This document shows positions 15,041 to 15,601 of a DNA stretch of 15,601 nucleotides, piece by piece. Source of the stretch: RGIG2206 sp045648425 (GTDB lineage: Bacteria; Bacillota; Clostridia; Oscillospirales; Acutalibacteraceae); contig JAZRNV010000131.1 in the NCBI GenBank assembly GCA_045648425.1, positions 1-15,601 on the forward strand, read 5' to 3'. Under the pieces are notes generated by a model that was not told where the DNA came from, ran no database searches, and saw nothing but the letters and a program-made list of their open reading frames with translations. Numbering within the stretch: position 1 is the first letter of the stretch; the number at the start of each line of letters is the position of its first letter. The position numbers and the translations under genes are program-made.

Positions 15041-15462
15041 ATTTCAACCCCCGTAACGGTAATAATTCTTTGGTTATCCCCTTCGCCGCGGCGTATATCA
15101 ACCTTAACGGCATCATCGGGAAGGGCGGAATAGATGTTTTCGCTCCACTCCACCGAAAGCACCGCTCTTTGCTCAATATAATCGAAATAACCGGTTGAAT
15201 AAAGATCGTTCCACCCTTCAACGCGGTACATATCAAAATGATAGAGAGGCAAGCGCCCCCCAATATATTCGTTGACAATGGCAAAGGTGGGAGAGGATAC
15301 CTCACCCTTAAAGCCAAGGCCACGGGCCAAGCCGCGAGTGAAGGCGGTTTTACCTGCACCCAAATCACCCGTCATGGCAATTACGCAAGGCGATATTACC
15401 AGGCCTATTTTTTCTGCCAGCGCCTCTGTCTCGGCTGTGCTTTGTGTGATAAAAACGCTCAT
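15037..15462 (-). CDS. tsaE: tRNA t6A37 threonylcarbamoyltransferase complex, ATPase TsaE
   Basis: TsaE is the small P-loop ATPase of the bacterial t6A complex. In the 141-residue form the Walker A motif is GDLGAGKT (32-39), followed by FTRGLARGLG, the switch-like VSSPTFAIVNEY, and LYHFDMYR with the conserved acidic and Tyr residues. The VLSVEWSEN segment near the end is typical. The frame is open to a TTG at 15477, but the ATG at 15462 has GGAG 9 nt upstream and gives the usual N-terminus (MSVFITQSTAETEALAEKIG), so it was chosen. It is the first gene of tsaE-tsaB-rpiB and starts only 60 bp from the second MITE copy. Confidence 0.94.
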   Translation of the reverse strand: MSVFITQSTAETEALAEKIGLVISPCVIAMTGDLGAGKTAFTRGLARGLGFKGEVSSPTFAIVNEYIGGRLPLYHFDMYRVEGWNDLYSTGYFDYIEQRAVLSVEWSENIYSALPDDAVKVDIRRGEGDNQRIITVTGVEI

Positions 15463-15482
15463 GGGGCTCAACTCCAAAATTC

Positions 15483-15527
15483 GGGGGTGCCAATATTGAC
15501 CCCCTTGACTTAATTGTTTTAATTATA
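15483..15527 (-). promoter_or_regulatory. Leader of tsaE: -10 box at the MITE end and a small hairpin
   Basis: On the minus strand a perfect TATAAT (15522-15527) is formed by the end of the second MITE plus one flanking base. The sequence 17 bp upstream, GCGTTT, is a poor -35. Between it and the ribosome-binding site, GGGGGT and ACCCCC (15483-15488 and 15499-15504 on the plus strand) can pair. Promoter activity is plausible but not secure. Confidence 0.35.
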
Positions 15528-15601
15528 ATGATTGTTGTTTGGCGAAACGCATGAAAGCGCTTCGACAAGCCACTTTTTAAGCGGATATAGCAAAATTAAA
15601 T
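15523..15601. mobile_element. Second MITE copy, inverted and cut by the window edge
   Basis: It begins TTATAATG at 15523. Over 79 bases it matches the reverse complement of 13863-13785 with three substitutions and no gaps (T to G at 15541, T to A in the first stem loop, G to A in the AAGCGG stem). The rest lies beyond the window. Confidence 0.85.

Overview
The window looks like chromosomal DNA of a low-to-mid-GC Firmicute of the gut-type Clostridia (Oscillospiraceae/Ruminococcaceae-like). The reasons are strong Shine-Dalgarno sequences, sigma-A-type promoters with near-consensus boxes, a glycogen operon containing the Firmicute-type glgC/glgD pair, a secreted enzyme with a type I dockerin-like module, and a palindromic intergenic repeat of a kind common in gut Clostridia. 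Taxonomy is inferred; there is no rRNA or other decisive marker here.

Layout. Positions 1-1525 hold the possible tail of a rightward gene, a bidirectional terminator, a leftward SAM-dependent methyltransferase with its own promoter, and a 640-bp gene-free stretch packed with hairpins and a MITE-like palindromic element. Positions 1526-3534 hold a leftward two-gene unit of unrecognised multi-pass membrane proteins. The downstream one carries two cysteine clusters, and the unit is driven by a perfect-consensus TTGACA-N17-TATAAT promoter. Positions 3702-9387 hold a leftward glgB-glgC-glgD-glgA operon, which makes ADP-glucose and polymerises and branches glycogen. It has a promoter with an embedded inverted repeat. 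A rightward amidohydrolase (9620-10399) has its own promoter divergent from glgB and ends at a terminator shared with the convergent deacetylase gene.

Positions 10440-15462 hold a leftward cluster, in transcription order: tsaE, tsaB (tRNA t6A synthesis), rpiB (pentose phosphate pathway), an inserted hairpin-rich MITE, upp (uracil salvage), a WYL-domain transcription regulator, and a secreted polysaccharide deacetylase with an internal dockerin-like domain. tsaE/tsaB overlap by 4 nt, upp/WYL by 1 nt, and the WYL stop lies inside the ribosome-binding site of the deacetylase gene. The last three therefore look translationally coupled.

The most notable non-coding finding is the MITE: a complete copy of about 206 bp (13658-13863) between rpiB and upp, and a second, inverted copy (15523 to the window end) just upstream of tsaE. 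Its terminal inverted repeat carries most of a -10 box (CATTATAA). In the complete copy it forms the stop codon of rpiB at one end and appears to supply the promoter of upp at the other. The best candidate for an undescribed protein system is the cysteine-bearing membrane pair at 1526-3534.
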